A stretch of 54,238 nt of DNA from contig JAFZKQ010000121.1 of the NCBI GenBank assembly GCA_017553575.1, positions 1 to 54,238 on the forward strand. The letters run 5' to 3'. The translations under genes and the position numbers were made by a program. A model generated the notes under the pieces. The model was not told the origin of the DNA and did no database searches. It saw only the letters and a list, made by a program, of their open reading frames with translations. Within the stretch, counting starts at the first letter, position 1, and each line of letters opens with the position of its first letter. This document shows positions 36,553 to 46,051 of the stretch, one piece after another. The stretch comes from Paludibacteraceae bacterium. GTDB lineage: Bacteria > Bacteroidota > Bacteroidia > Bacteroidales > Paludibacteraceae.

Positions 36553-36597
36553 GACGCTCAAATTGGCAACTATTTGAAGAGCACCATCCCGTCCCGT

Positions 36598-36689
36598 TAC
36601 ATTTTTTAGTTGAACTTTTTGTGGTTTGAATACACTTTTTAGTCGGACTTTTTGTATCAGACATACACTTTTTAGTCGGACTTTTTGTA
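36598..36689 (+). repeat. Array C: three direct repeats, 33-bp period, upstream of the second DUF4143 ATPase
   Basis: A 26-bp unit beginning TACACTTTTTAGTCGG and ending ACTTTTTGTA is perfect at 36631-36656 and 36664-36689, with a diverged copy at 36598-36623. All starts are exactly 33 bp apart. Each unit itself holds two CTTTTT half-sites. The last copy overlaps the expected -33 position of the promoter at 36709-36716. Confidence 0.95.
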
Positions 36690-36708
36690 GCTTGCTCGAA
36701 AAATAGAT

Positions 36709-36716
36709 TATCTTTG
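36709..36716 (+). promoter_or_regulatory. Bacteroidetes -7 box for the second DUF4143 ATPase
   Basis: TATCTTTG, an exact TAnnTTTG match, lies 20 bp before the ATG at 36737. TTTG at 36684-36687, inside the last repeat of array C, is 21 bp upstream as a -33 element. A protein bound to the array would cover the promoter. Confidence 0.65.
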
Positions 36717-36736
36717 CGAAAGTAAAATTCTGATAT

Positions 36737-38035
36737 ATGGATAGATACGCAATACAAGAACTATATGCTTGGAAAAACAGGGCAGGACGTAAGCCGTTGA
36801 TTATGCAAGGAGCAAGGCAAGTGGGCAAAACGTGGCTGATGCGAAAGTTCGCAGAAGAGGCGTTCGAGAAGTGTATCTACATCAATTTTGAAAACGAGAC
36901 CCTCCTTGCCCATACTTTCGAGAAAGACTTCGACATCCGTCGGATTCTGCTCGAAATACAACTCGTCACAGGCATACAACCCGATAGCAATACATTGCTT
37001 ATCTTCGACGAAATACAAGAGGCAAAACGAGGCGTGACCTCCCTAAAATATTTCCATGAAAATGCGCCTGAAATACCAATTATTGCGGCAGGCTCACTCT
37101 TGGGCATAGCTTCCCACCAAGGAGACAGTTTTCCCGTTGGGAAAGTCGAATTCATGAGTCTCTATCCTCTTTCGTTCTTCGAATTCTTGGAAGCCATCGG
37201 CAAAGGGCAATTCGTGGAGGTGATTCGTCGTGGAGATTGGGATCTTCTATCGCCGTTTGAATCCAATTTGCAAATGATGCTTCGACAATACTACATTGTG
37301 GGCGGTATGCCGGAAGTCGTCAAATCTTTTGTAAAAGAGTCTAATATGCAAGAAGTCAGGAGGATACAACGCAATATTTTGGATGCCTATGAGCGTGACT
37401 TTTCAAAACATGCACCAGCTGCCGAAGTACCCCGTCTACGAATGGTTTGGCATAGCATCAGCGGACAACTGTCCAAAGAGAACAAAAAGTTTATTTACGG
37501 ACTTTTGAAAGAAGGAGCAAGGGCAAAAAACTTTGAATTGGCCATTGAATGGTTGAAAGACGCAGGATTGGTTTATCAAGTGAAGCGCACCAAAAAAGGA
37601 CAACTTCCCCTATCCGCCTACGAAGATTTTTCGGCATTCAAGCTCTTCTTGCTCGACATCGGACTATTGAGTGCCATGAGTGATGTGCAGCCCTCCGTCT
37701 TGCTTGATGGCAATGCCATCTTCACCGATTACAAAGGAGCCCTGACAGAACAATATGTATATCAACAACTTCAATTGAGTCCTGACAACCGCATCTATTA
37801 TTGGTCTGCGGATAATTCACAAGGCGAGATTGACTTTTTGGTGCAACGAGGCAAGCAGATTTTCCCCATAGAGGTCAAGGCAGAAGAGAACCTTCAAGCG
37901 AAAAGCCTAAAATATTTCATCGAAAAGAATCCCGAACTGCACGGCATCCGCTTCTCGATGTCGCCCCACAGGGAGCAGTCTTGGCTCACCAACTATCCAT
38001 TGTACGCAGCAGGAAGAGACCTTCCCCTTACTTGA
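36737..38035 (+). CDS. AAA_14/DUF4143 ATPase, copy 2
   Basis: A 432-residue paralogue of the preceding gene, of about half identity and the same plan: Walker A GARQVGKT (25-32), Walker B LLIFDEIQEAK, then GSLLGIASHQGDSFPVGKVEFMSLYPL in common with copy 1, and a C-terminal EIDFLVQ...PIEVKAE with Asp366, Glu379 and Lys381. Protein divergence shows the duplication is old, or that both arrived separately. Each copy has its own upstream repeat array of different sequence. The 3' end overlaps the convergent WG-repeat gene by 8 bp. No toxin or transport partner lies nearby. Confidence 0.88.
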   Translation: MDRYAIQELYAWKNRAGRKPLIMQGARQVGKTWLMRKFAEEAFEKCIYINFENETLLAHTFEKDFDIRRILLEIQLVTGIQPDSNTLLIFDEIQEAKRGVTSLKYFHENAPEIPIIAAGSLLGIASHQGDSFPVGKVEFMSLYPLSFFEFLEAIGKGQFVEVIRRGDWDLLSPFESNLQMMLRQYYIVGGMPEVVKSFVKESNMQEVRRIQRNILDAYERDFSKHAPAAEVPRLRMVWHSISGQLSKENKKFIYGLLKEGARAKNFELAIEWLKDAGLVYQVKRTKKGQLPLSAYEDFSAFKLFLLDIGLLSAMSDVQPSVLLDGNAIFTDYKGALTEQYVYQQLQLSPDNRIYYWSADNSQGEIDFLVQRGKQIFPIEVKAEENLQAKSLKYFIEKNPELHGIRFSMSPHREQSWLTNYPLYAAGRDLPLT

Positions 38036-39089
38036 CCCAACGATGCCAATCCATCTCATCCATGTACCAATCGGATTGTGGGGAGACAAGGTATTTCCCG
38101 GTCTTGTCAACAATTCCGCATTTTTTATCCGTCTCTACCACAATAACTCCCTGGCAAATAAGGACTTTATCAAATTTCGGTTGAACCAGCATTTCTCCAC
38201 TCTTATTAATGACTCCAAACTTTCCGTCCTTCTGAACTTTTGCCAAGCCATTCGAAAAACCGCCTGCATAATCAAACTGTAGTTGGATAACCGTCTTGCC
38301 ACTCTTATCGATGAAACCCCATTTGTCATTCAAGTTGACGGGAGCCAAACCTTCCGAAAAACTATACCCTCCGTCAAATTGGGTCTTAATCGTTTCCTCA
38401 CCTTTCTTATTCAAGAACACCAATTTATCGTTATTAAAAAATGGGGCTAGCCCTTCCGAAAAAGGGACCAAACCTTCAAAGTGTTTACGACTATTAAAAT
38501 TCGGTTCAAAAACCAAATTTCCTGCTTTGTCAAAATAGCAGAGTCTTACAGTTTGATCACTCACTACCGTAGCAGCACCTATCAAACCTTCTGACGCAAC
38601 AGTGTAAAAACGATCCCAGAACTTCGGTGGGATGACCGTCTTGCCCGTCCTATCAATGAACGCCCATTTGCCATCCCGATCGACAGCACAGAGTCCTTCC
38701 GAGAATTTATTTCCCCATAGGACATCTTGCGTTTTAATCACCACCTTACCCGTCTTATCTATGAAACACAACTTGCCGCCTATAGCAACAGCCGCCAAAC
38801 CTTCCGAGAAATTAACCGCACCTTCAAATTGCGGTTGGACAACCATCTTTCCGCTCTTGTCGATAAAACCCCATTTCCCGTTCATGGATTTAACCCGTGC
38901 CAAGCCTTCTGAAAAGAAATCCGCCTCAACAAACTGAGGTTTGACTACCCAATTGCCCATTTCATCGATATAGCCTACTCCCTCTTTAGAAATGACACGA
39001 ATGAGCGTTTTGTCCGTCTCCGCCGACTGACAACCCAACAAACTAATCAACGCCTCCAACAAAACGAAGGCTAACCATTTAAATTTCAT
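38028..39089 (-). CDS. WG-repeat lipoprotein
   Basis: A 353-residue protein with nine WG-type beta repeats, each of the form G-x-W-G-F-I-D-K-x-G-x-x-V-I-x-P-x-F (for example NGKWGFIDKSGK). Most are followed by FSEGLA-V spacers. The N-terminus is a lipoprotein signal with lipobox SLLGC, the cysteine near residue 20 from the chosen start. I took ATG 39089 rather than the in-frame ATG 39113 because it gives the better signal peptide and suits the -7 box at 39127-39134. WG-repeat proteins are common in Bacteroidetes; the fold is propeller-like and no enzymatic role is known. Confidence 0.88.
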   Translation of the reverse strand: MKFKWLAFVLLEALISLLGCQSAETDKTLIRVISKEGVGYIDEMGNWVVKPQFVEADFFSEGLARVKSMNGKWGFIDKSGKMVVQPQFEGAVNFSEGLAAVAIGGKLCFIDKTGKVVIKTQDVLWGNKFSEGLCAVDRDGKWAFIDRTGKTVIPPKFWDRFYTVASEGLIGAATVVSDQTVRLCYFDKAGNLVFEPNFNSRKHFEGLVPFSEGLAPFFNNDKLVFLNKKGEETIKTQFDGGYSFSEGLAPVNLNDKWGFIDKSGKTVIQLQFDYAGGFSNGLAKVQKDGKFGVINKSGEMLVQPKFDKVLICQGVIVVETDKKCGIVDKTGKYLVSPQSDWYMDEMDWHRWVK

Positions 39090-39126
39090 ATTGTTATCTA
39101 TAAGAAAACTCATTTTAAAGCGACTT

Positions 39127-39134
39127 CAAATATA
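39127..39134 (-). promoter_or_regulatory. Bacteroidetes -7 box for the WG-repeat gene
   Basis: The minus strand reads TATATTTG, an exact match, 38 bp upstream of the start at 39089. Confidence 0.55.
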
Positions 39135-39186
39135 CTAAATAAAATTTGAGAAGGCAGGCAGCACAGAAAATAGGATATGAAAAAAA

Positions 39187-39194
39187 TACCTTTG
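39187..39194 (+). promoter_or_regulatory. Possible distal promoter upstream of metG
   Basis: TACCTTTG is an exact TAnnTTTG match on the plus strand, 255 bp before metG. No credible gene follows directly, so it may be a second, distal metG promoter or a small-RNA start. Confidence 0.35.
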
Positions 39195-39353
39195 TTCCGC
39201 CTTGCTAAAATCAGCATCACAAAAGAGAGACAAACTAGCGCAGAGCCAATCAAACAACGAATTTGAGACGAAAAGTCCCTTGTTTTTGTATTTCGAACAC
39301 ATACAGCCTCAACATTCAACAAAAAAGCAAGGGATTTTTTGCAAAATAGCGTA

Positions 39354-39361
39354 TCTTTGTA
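39354..39361 (+). promoter_or_regulatory. Bacteroidetes -7 box for metG
   Basis: TATCTTTG, an exact match, lies 88 bp upstream of the metG start. The rest of the 359-bp gap between the WG-repeat gene and metG shows no gene. Confidence 0.55.
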
Positions 39362-39448
39362 CGAATTTGGCTATTTTACTGGCCATTCTCTTCTGTATTA
39401 TCATTTAAGTCATCTCTATAAAGGGAGAATCAAGAACAAAAACAGGAT

Positions 39449-41509
39449 ATGGATAAAAAATTTAAGAGAACAACTGTAACATCTGCTCTTCCCTATGCAA
39501 ACGGCCCCGTTCACATCGGTCACTTGGCCGGCGTTTATGTGCCTGCGGACATCTACGTCCGTTACCTACGTTTGAAGGGAGAGGATGTAATCTTTATCGG
39601 AGGATCAGACGAGCACGGCGTCCCTGTCACTATCCGTGCCAAAAAGGAGGGTATCACTCCACAAGACGTCGTAGACCGTTACCACAAAATCATCAAGGAC
39701 TCATTCAAAGAATTCGGAATCTCCTTTGACATTTATTCACGTACGACCTCCAATGTCCACCACAAGTTGGCATCCGACTTTTTCCGTACCCTCTACGACA
39801 AAGGTGAATTCATCGAAAAGACTTGCGAACAATATTACGACGAGGAAGCTAAACAATTCTTGGCCGACCGTTACATCGTAGGCGAATGCCCTCGATGCCA
39901 CGCACAAGGTGCCTACGGAGACCAATGCGAGAAATGCGGTAGCACCCTTTCTCCTGAAGAATTGATCAACCCTGTCAGCAAATTGTCGGGAGCAAAACCC
40001 GTGAAGAAAGAGACAAAGCACTGGTTCCTCCCATTGAACAAACACCAAGACTGGCTGAAGAAATGGATCTTGGAAGACCACAAAGAGTGGCGTTCCAACG
40101 TATATGGCCAATGCAAAAGCTGGTTGGACATGGACTTGTTGCCTCGCGCCGTGACGCGTGACTTGGAATGGGGTATCCCTGTTCCTGTGGAGGGTGCGGA
40201 AGGCAAAGTGCTCTACGTCTGGTTTGATGCGCCTATCGGCTACATCAGCAACACCAAGGAACTTTGCGACGCCAACCCTGAGAAATACGGCAAATGGGAA
40301 AAATGGTGGAAAGAGGAGGATACCCGATTGATCCACTTCATCGGCAAGGACAACATCGTCTTCCACTGCATCGTCTTCCCTGCTATGTTGAAGGCAGAAG
40401 GCAGCTACATCCTGCCCGACAATGTGCCAAGCAACGAATTCCTAAACTTGGAAGGAGACAAGATCTCCACGTCCCGCAACTGGGCCGTTTGGTTGAACGA
40501 ATATTTGGTGGACTTCCCTGGCAAGCAGGATACGCTCCGCTATGTCTTGACCGCCAATGCGCCAGAGACGAAAGACAACGACTTCACTTGGAAGGATTTC
40601 CAAGCGCGCAACAATAACGAATTGGTGGCCATCTACGGAAACTTCGTAAACCGTGCCTTGGTGCTGACCCAGAAATATTTCGACGGACACGTACCTGCAC
40701 TGAACGAGATGACCGACTACGACAAGGCAACCCTCCAAGAGTTTGCCGACGTGAAAGAGCGTTTGGAGCAATTGTTGGACAACTTCAAATTCCGCGATGC
40801 TCAAAAGGAGGCTATGAACTTAGCCCGCATCGGTAATAAATATTTGGCTGAAACAGAGCCTTGGAAATTGTCCAAGACCGACATGGATCGCACGGCAGCC
40901 ATCCTGCACATCGCCCTCCAAATTGCCGCCAACTTGGCCATCGCCTTCGAACCGTTCCTTCCTTTCTCTTCAGAGAAACTTCGTCAGATGTTGAATATGT
41001 CCTCATTTGAATGGAACAACCTCGGCCGCATCGATTTGTTGAAGACAGGCGACCAATTGGAGAAGCCTGAACTGCTCTTCGAGAAAATCGAGGACGAAGC
41101 CATCGACGGACAGATCCAACGTTTGGAGCGAATCAAAAAGGAGAACGAAGTCTCCAACTGGCAACCAGAACCTATCCACGGTGAGAGCACCATCGACGAC
41201 TTCAGCAAATTGGATATCCGTGTTGGAACCGTCTTGGAATGCCAAAAGGTGAAGAAATCTGACAAGTTGCTTCAGTTCAAGATTGATGACGGCTTGGGTG
41301 GACGCACCATCCTTTCCGGTATTGCCAAATCCTATCCGGACCCACAAGAATTGGTCGGCAAGCAGATCTGCTTCGTTGCCAACTTCCCTGTCCGCAAGAT
41401 GATGGGTATCGAGAGCCAAGGTATGATCCTCTCGGCTGTCAACGCAGACGGCAACTTGAGCGTCATCACTCCATCACGAACCATCGCCAACGGTGCGGAG
41501 GTCGGCTGA
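39449..41509 (+). CDS. metG: Methionyl-tRNA synthetase
   Basis: A 686-residue class I synthetase that charges tRNA(Met). The N-terminus has [13 protein letters not shown] with the HIGH motif. The zinc-binding insert [18 protein letters not shown] has the four cysteines of the zinc-knuckle form. The KMSKS motif appears as KISTS, starting at Lys338. The anticodon-binding helices follow. Residues from about 575 on form a C-terminal tRNA-binding (EMAPII/Arc1p-like) domain, opening [20 protein letters not shown], which in bacterial MetG gives dimerisation. Length and order are normal. A short terminator separates it from trpB2. Confidence 0.97.
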   Translation: MDKKFKRTTVTSALPYANGPVHIGHLAGVYVPADIYVRYLRLKGEDVIFIGGSDEHGVPVTIRAKKEGITPQDVVDRYHKIIKDSFKEFGISFDIYSRTTSNVHHKLASDFFRTLYDKGEFIEKTCEQYYDEEAKQFLADRYIVGECPRCHAQGAYGDQCEKCGSTLSPEELINPVSKLSGAKPVKKETKHWFLPLNKHQDWLKKWILEDHKEWRSNVYGQCKSWLDMDLLPRAVTRDLEWGIPVPVEGAEGKVLYVWFDAPIGYISNTKELCDANPEKYGKWEKWWKEEDTRLIHFIGKDNIVFHCIVFPAMLKAEGSYILPDNVPSNEFLNLEGDKISTSRNWAVWLNEYLVDFPGKQDTLRYVLTANAPETKDNDFTWKDFQARNNNELVAIYGNFVNRALVLTQKYFDGHVPALNEMTDYDKATLQEFADVKERLEQLLDNFKFRDAQKEAMNLARIGNKYLAETEPWKLSKTDMDRTAAILHIALQIAANLAIAFEPFLPFSSEKLRQMLNMSSFEWNNLGRIDLLKTGDQLEKPELLFEKIEDEAIDGQIQRLERIKKENEVSNWQPEPIHGESTIDDFSKLDIRVGTVLECQKVKKSDKLLQFKIDDGLGGRTILSGIAKSYPDPQELVGKQICFVANFPVRKMMGIESQGMILSAVNADGNLSVITPSRTIANGAEVG

Positions 41510-41517
41510 TAACCTAT

Positions 41518-41541
41518 AGGGCGGTTTTTCGAAGCCGCCCT
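41518..41541 (+). terminator. Intrinsic terminator after metG
   Basis: AGGGCGG and CCGCCCT form a 7-bp GC-rich stem around a ten-base loop, followed by a short T run (TTTCCC), 9 bp after the metG stop. Confidence 0.7.
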
Positions 41542-41585
41542 TTCCCTTCCCCAGAAAAATTCAAACAACGATAAAAATAATATTC

Positions 41586-42953
41586 ATGGAAAAACAAAAA
41601 AGATTTTTCTTAACGGAAAAAGAGATACCAACCGCTTGGTACAACATCGTGGCTGACATGAAGAACAAGCCACTCCCTATGCTCAATCCTCAAACGAAGC
41701 AACCTATCACGGTCGACGAGATGTGCGGTCTCTTCAATCGCGCGTGCTCAGAACAAGAGTTGAACACAACAGACGCTTGGATCGAAATTCCAGAAGAGGT
41801 AAGGGATATGTACAAAAGCTACCGCTCCACTCCATTGGTGAGAGCTTACGGCTTGGAGAAAGCGTTGGACACACCAGCCCATATCTATTTCAAGAACGAG
41901 AGCGTCAGCCCAGTCGGCTCGCACAAGTTGAACTCCGCCTTGGCTCAAGCTTACTACTGTAAGAAAGAGGGCGTGACCAACATCACGACAGAGACAGGTG
42001 CCGGACAATGGGGTGCTGCCCTTTCATATGCCGCAAAAGCCTTTGGATTGGATTTGGCTGTGTTTATGGTAAAGGTGAGCTACCACCAAAAGCCTTACCG
42101 CCGTTCTATCATGCAAACATTTGGTGCACAAGTAATTGCATCACCAAGTATGAGTACCCGTGCCGGAAAGAACATCCTGACAAACAACCCTACTTACCAA
42201 GGTAGCTTGGGTACGGCCATTTCCGAGGCAGTCGAATTGGCAATGGAGACTCCTAACTGCAAATATGTGTTGGGAAGCGTCTTGAACCACGTAACACTTC
42301 ATCAGACCATCATCGGTTTGGAGGCTGAAAAGCAGATGGCCATGGCAGGCGAATACCCAGACATCATCATCGGATGCTTCGGTGGAGGTTCCAACTTCGG
42401 CGGTATCTCCTTCCCATTCATGAGACATAACATCTTGGACGGAAAGAAGACCCTCTTCTACGCAGCAGAACCAGCTTCTTGCCCTAAATTGACCCGTGGC
42501 GTATTCCAATACGACTTCGGTGACGAGGCCGGCTACACGCCAATGTTGCCAATGTTCACATTAGGTCACAACTTCGCTCCTGCGCACATCCACGCCGGTG
42601 GTCTTCGCTACCACGGTGCAGGAACCATCGTCAGCCAATTGATCAAGGACGGCATGATGAAGGGCGTAGACATCCCTCAAATCGAGACATTCGAGGCAGC
42701 AACCTTGTTCGCCAGAACAGAGGGCATCATCCCTGCTCCAGAATCTTCCCACGCAATCGCCACTGCGATCCGCGAGGCTAAGAAAGCAAAGGAAGAGGGC
42801 AAAGAGAAAGTGATCCTATTCAACTTGTCCGGACATGGATTGATAGACATGACTGCTTACGACCAATACATCGCTGGCGACTTGACCAACTACGAGTTGC
42901 CTGACGAAGAGATCAAAAACAACATAAGCAAGTTGGAAAAGATCATCAAGTAA
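41586..42953 (+). CDS. trpB: Tryptophan synthase beta chain, TrpB2 type
   Basis: A 455-residue PLP enzyme that joins indole and serine to tryptophan. Several features mark the longer TrpB2 (trpB-related) class rather than the classical form of about 400 residues: the extended N-terminus (ending in ...EIPEEVRDMYKSYRSTPLVRA), the SPVGSHKLNSALAQ block with the PLP lysine at Lys114, TTETGAGQWGAAL, and CFGGGSNFGGISFPF for phosphate binding. No trpA or other trp gene is near. TrpB2 enzymes often work without TrpA as indole-salvaging enzymes, which suits the isolated position. A terminator follows. Confidence 0.93.
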   Translation: MEKQKRFFLTEKEIPTAWYNIVADMKNKPLPMLNPQTKQPITVDEMCGLFNRACSEQELNTTDAWIEIPEEVRDMYKSYRSTPLVRAYGLEKALDTPAHIYFKNESVSPVGSHKLNSALAQAYYCKKEGVTNITTETGAGQWGAALSYAAKAFGLDLAVFMVKVSYHQKPYRRSIMQTFGAQVIASPSMSTRAGKNILTNNPTYQGSLGTAISEAVELAMETPNCKYVLGSVLNHVTLHQTIIGLEAEKQMAMAGEYPDIIIGCFGGGSNFGGISFPFMRHNILDGKKTLFYAAEPASCPKLTRGVFQYDFGDEAGYTPMLPMFTLGHNFAPAHIHAGGLRYHGAGTIVSQLIKDGMMKGVDIPQIETFEAATLFARTEGIIPAPESSHAIATAIREAKKAKEEGKEKVILFNLSGHGLIDMTAYDQYIAGDLTNYELPDEEIKNNISKLEKIIK

Positions 42954-42974
42954 TTTTCATACTTCGACCATAAG

Positions 42975-43002
42975 ACAGGAGCGCTCCCCAAGAGGCTCCT
43001 GT
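42975..43002 (+). terminator. Intrinsic terminator after trpB
   Basis: ACAGGAGC and GCTCCTGT form an 8-bp stem around twelve bases, followed by TTCTGTTTT, about 20 bp after the stop. Confidence 0.75.
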
Positions 43003-43200
43003 TTCTGTTTTCTGTGAATGGATTGTCATCGAATCCAGCATCACAGAGCTCGGGAATTACACGTTATATGCGTAGAAACAAGATTGTCCTCGCATCTTAC
43101 ATAACACACATCTACAACAAATTACAAAAATAAAATCGATCAAAAGGAGAATTGAACCTAAAAAATTCCCCAAAAACATGGCATAAAAGACAGAAAAGCA

Positions 43201-43208
43201 TATCTTTA
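43201..43208 (+). promoter_or_regulatory. Imperfect -7 box for the LRR-Sel1 pair
   Basis: TATCTTTA differs from TAnnTTTG in the last base and lies 32 bp upstream of the ATG at 43241. The 287-bp gap before it holds only the trpB terminator. Confidence 0.4.
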
Positions 43209-43240
43209 CTAAACATTTAATTCACAAAACCGAAAAATTT

Positions 43241-45991
43241 ATGACAAGCAACGAAAAATCAGCAGAAAAGGTACTAATCCTCCCCCAAGAAGAAGGGGCA
43301 AAAACGATTAAGAATAATGCATACTACGAAAAAGAAGAACTGGTACATATCGCCATCCGCGAAGGAGTGACAAAGATTGGCGAAAAGGCTTTCTCCGGTT
43401 GCCCCAACCTTGTTTCGGTAAAATTACCTAACACCGTAAAAAAGATAGAGGAAGAAGCTTTTAACTATTGTCCAAATCTGAAAGAGATCTCCTTGCCCGA
43501 TAGCCTAACCCAATTGGGCTCTTATACTTTTTCTGGATGTCCGCAATTTAAGGAAATAAAACTCCCCAATAAAGTAAAGAAGATTGAAAGCGGACTCTTC
43601 GCTGATTGTTGTAACTTAGAGAAAGTCACCCTTCCTAATGGAATCACCGAACTGCCATACGGAATTTTTGAAGATGCAACCAGCCTAAAGGAGGTGGAAC
43701 TGCCAAAATCCTTGGAAAAGATCGACGCCTGCGCTTTTGAAGGCTGTACAAGCTTGACCTCAATAGAGCTGCCCGACAACGTAAAAGAGATTGCATTCTT
43801 TGCATTTAAAGATTGTACTTCACTTTCTAAAATCAAATTCTCGGAGAAATTAGAAACGATACATAATGAAGCTTTCCTTAATTGCACCAGTCTGAAAAAG
43901 GTGGAAATACCAGCTTCCGTCAGCACCATTGAAGGCAACGCATTCCCCAAGGAGACCGAAATCATCATTAGTCCCGACAATAAAAACCTCCTGATAAAGG
44001 ATCAGTTAATCCTGTCGGCCGATGGGACAAAACTCCATTCCTGCCTCTCAAATGCCGAAACCATAAAGATACCTTCCACCGTCACCACCATAGGCTGGGG
44101 AGCCTTCTCTAAAAATCCATACATTAAAAATATCGTATTGCCCAAAAGTGTGGAGATTTTGGATAAACACGCTTTCGAAGGATGTACCTCTTTACGAAGT
44201 GTGGTTATGGAAGAGGGCGTGAAAATAATAGACGAATATGCCTTCATGGGATGTCCTCAATTGGAGGAAATAACATTCCCTGAATCACTCTGCAAAATAG
44301 GGAGCTCTGCCTTTCATGATTGTGTGAGCCTTAAAAAACTCCATATTCCATCGAAGGTGGAAACTATCGGAAGTGAGGCCTTCCGAGGCTGTTCAGGATT
44401 AACGGAACTGACCATTGCCTCTAGTGGCAAAATAGAATGGGCGGCTTTTAAAGATTGCGAACACCTTATTTCTATCGATGTGGCTTCCAGCTCAATCGAT
44501 AACGGTGCCTTCTATAACTGTCCTGAGCTGACTACCGTGACCTTTCGAGAATCGGCCGATTACATAACCATCAATGCCTTCGGAAGCAAAAAACTAACCA
44601 CTGTCAATATCATGGGCTTAAACAAAACCCTTGACGGTCAGTATTTTTTGGAACATGTCGCTAAAGAGAATCTTCATATAGACACCGTAAAACCTTGGAT
44701 GGAAGTGACAAGAGACGACTTCTCAAAAGTGGAGGCATTGGCAAAAAAAGGCGACGTAGAGGCCCTGAAAAAACTGGGCGACTATTACTACAATGGCGAA
44801 GGTGTGCGAAAGAGCCCAGAGGAGGCAGCGAAGTGTTACCTTCTTGCCGCAAAAAAAGGTGATGTGGAAGCCCAATGGCGTATGGCAAGGTTCTATACTT
44901 CTGGAATGGGAGTGACGTGCAATTACAAAGCAGCCTCCGAGTGGGCAAAGGAAGCGGCGGAACAAGGAGATTGCCGCGCGCAAAGTCTATTGGGCAGTTT
45001 CTATTTGGAAGGAAATGGGGTTGAACAAAACTACGAAACAGCGGCGGAATGGTATCGGAAGGCCATTAAAAACGGAGACAAGTATGCAAAAGACACATTG
45101 GACAAACTAATAAAGAAAGGGCTTGTCCTTCCAGAAGACGCCTCTAAATTGGAGGACCCAACCTTCGGTACTATCTCCCACAATGGAAAAAAGAGATGGA
45201 TAAGCAAAACCACCACCACCTTCTCGGGAAAGGAATATCCGTTCGATATAGAACTGGAAGGTTCCGAAAAAGAGGGAATCAGCGAGACTCAACGCACAGC
45301 GTATGCTAATTATCTACAGAAAAAGGAGGAGTATTTCGAGGCAGTCCAAAAGAGAGCAAAGGAACTCTATAAGGGAGCAAACAAGAAGAAGAACAACGAA
45401 TTAAGACCCCTGGCGCTCTATATCGACCGCTCCGGCAACTATGGTTGGAAATGCCATAAGGAGTGGGGAGGAGAACCTATGGCCGCCATTCTTTCCGAAA
45501 ATGACATCCAATTGGCCCTGGATAGTAATACCCTCTACAAATATGCATCCATAAAGGAGAACCGCACGAATACGGTATGGCACATAGGCGACCGCATATT
45601 TATGAATCTGTTCGGCGTCCTCACAGAATTGGATATCCTCGCATCCGGATATGGCGAAAATGGAAATGAAGGCGACGAGATTTCCGACAAGAACAAGGAA
45701 CTCTTGTCATGGCTCATTAACGAATTAGACACCGAAGCCCTCAAAAAGGAGGTGATTAAACATTGCAACAATTACTACAAAATGTGGTGTAGCAAAAAAA
45801 TCACCGCCAAAGATTTGCTCGATGAGGTTCGGATATACTCCATCTATCTTAATGGAGAACAGGAGGAAGATGATAATCAACCTGAAATCTTCTTGACCGG
45901 CGGATGCGAATGCGACGACGAACATGGCATCGGAATCGGCTTCAAAGACAAAGAGATTGTAGATATTTCGGAGGAGAGCATCGCATTCTGA
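43241..45991 (+). CDS. Cytoplasmic LRR_5 + Sel1-repeat protein with a DUF6985-like C-terminal domain, copy 1
   Basis: A 916-residue protein with no signal peptide (it starts MTSNEKSAEKV), unlike other LRR_5 proteins in this window. Residues about 20-480 are LRR_5 repeats of about 23 residues (for example VKKIEEEAFNYCPNLKEISLP). About 490-625 has Sel1/TPR-like repeats (KKGDVEALKKLGDYYYNGEGV, EQGDCRAQSLLGSFYLEGNGV), a protein-protein interaction scaffold. About 640-916 is a conserved domain with GKEYPFDIELEG...ISETQRTAYANY near its start and an acidic CDDEHGIGIGFKD near the end. This resembles the DUF6985/DUF2262-type domains found among polymorphic-toxin immunity proteins, but I am unsure. The next gene is a tandem paralogue 60 bp on. 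No toxin gene is recognised nearby. Confidence 0.82.
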   Translation: MTSNEKSAEKVLILPQEEGAKTIKNNAYYEKEELVHIAIREGVTKIGEKAFSGCPNLVSVKLPNTVKKIEEEAFNYCPNLKEISLPDSLTQLGSYTFSGCPQFKEIKLPNKVKKIESGLFADCCNLEKVTLPNGITELPYGIFEDATSLKEVELPKSLEKIDACAFEGCTSLTSIELPDNVKEIAFFAFKDCTSLSKIKFSEKLETIHNEAFLNCTSLKKVEIPASVSTIEGNAFPKETEIIISPDNKNLLIKDQLILSADGTKLHSCLSNAETIKIPSTVTTIGWGAFSKNPYIKNIVLPKSVEILDKHAFEGCTSLRSVVMEEGVKIIDEYAFMGCPQLEEITFPESLCKIGSSAFHDCVSLKKLHIPSKVETIGSEAFRGCSGLTELTIASSGKIEWAAFKDCEHLISIDVASSSIDNGAFYNCPELTTVTFRESADYITINAFGSKKLTTVNIMGLNKTLDGQYFLEHVAKENLHIDTVKPWMEVTRDDFSKVEALAKKGDVEALKKLGDYYYNGEGVRKSPEEAAKCYLLAAKKGDVEAQWRMARFYTSGMGVTCNYKAASEWAKEAAEQGDCRAQSLLGSFYLEGNGVEQNYETAAEWYRKAIKNGDKYAKDTLDKLIKKGLVLPEDASKLEDPTFGTISHNGKKRWISKTTTTFSGKEYPFDIELEGSEKEGISETQRTAYANYLQKKEEYFEAVQKRAKELYKGANKKKNNELRPLALYIDRSGNYGWKCHKEWGGEPMAAILSENDIQLALDSNTLYKYASIKENRTNTVWHIGDRIFMNLFGVLTELDILASGYGENGNEGDEISDKNKELLSWLINELDTEALKKEVIKHCNNYYKMWCSKKITAKDLLDEVRIYSIYLNGEQEEDDNQPEIFLTGGCECDDEHGIGIGFKDKEIVDISEESIAF

Positions 45992-46051
45992 TTTCAAAGA
46001 ATAAAAATTACATCCTTAGTAACCATTTAAAACAAAAAACTGGAAGATTTT

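Noticed and set aside
35269-38035. Transposase or insertion sequence explaining the duplicated ATPases
   Set aside because: No transposase motifs, no terminal inverted repeats and no target-site duplication; the repeats are phased arrays on the upstream side only.
39202-39408. 68-codon frame after the plus-strand -7 box at 39187-39194
   Set aside because: Low-complexity translation, start codon only a few bases after the -7 box, and it runs through the metG promoter.
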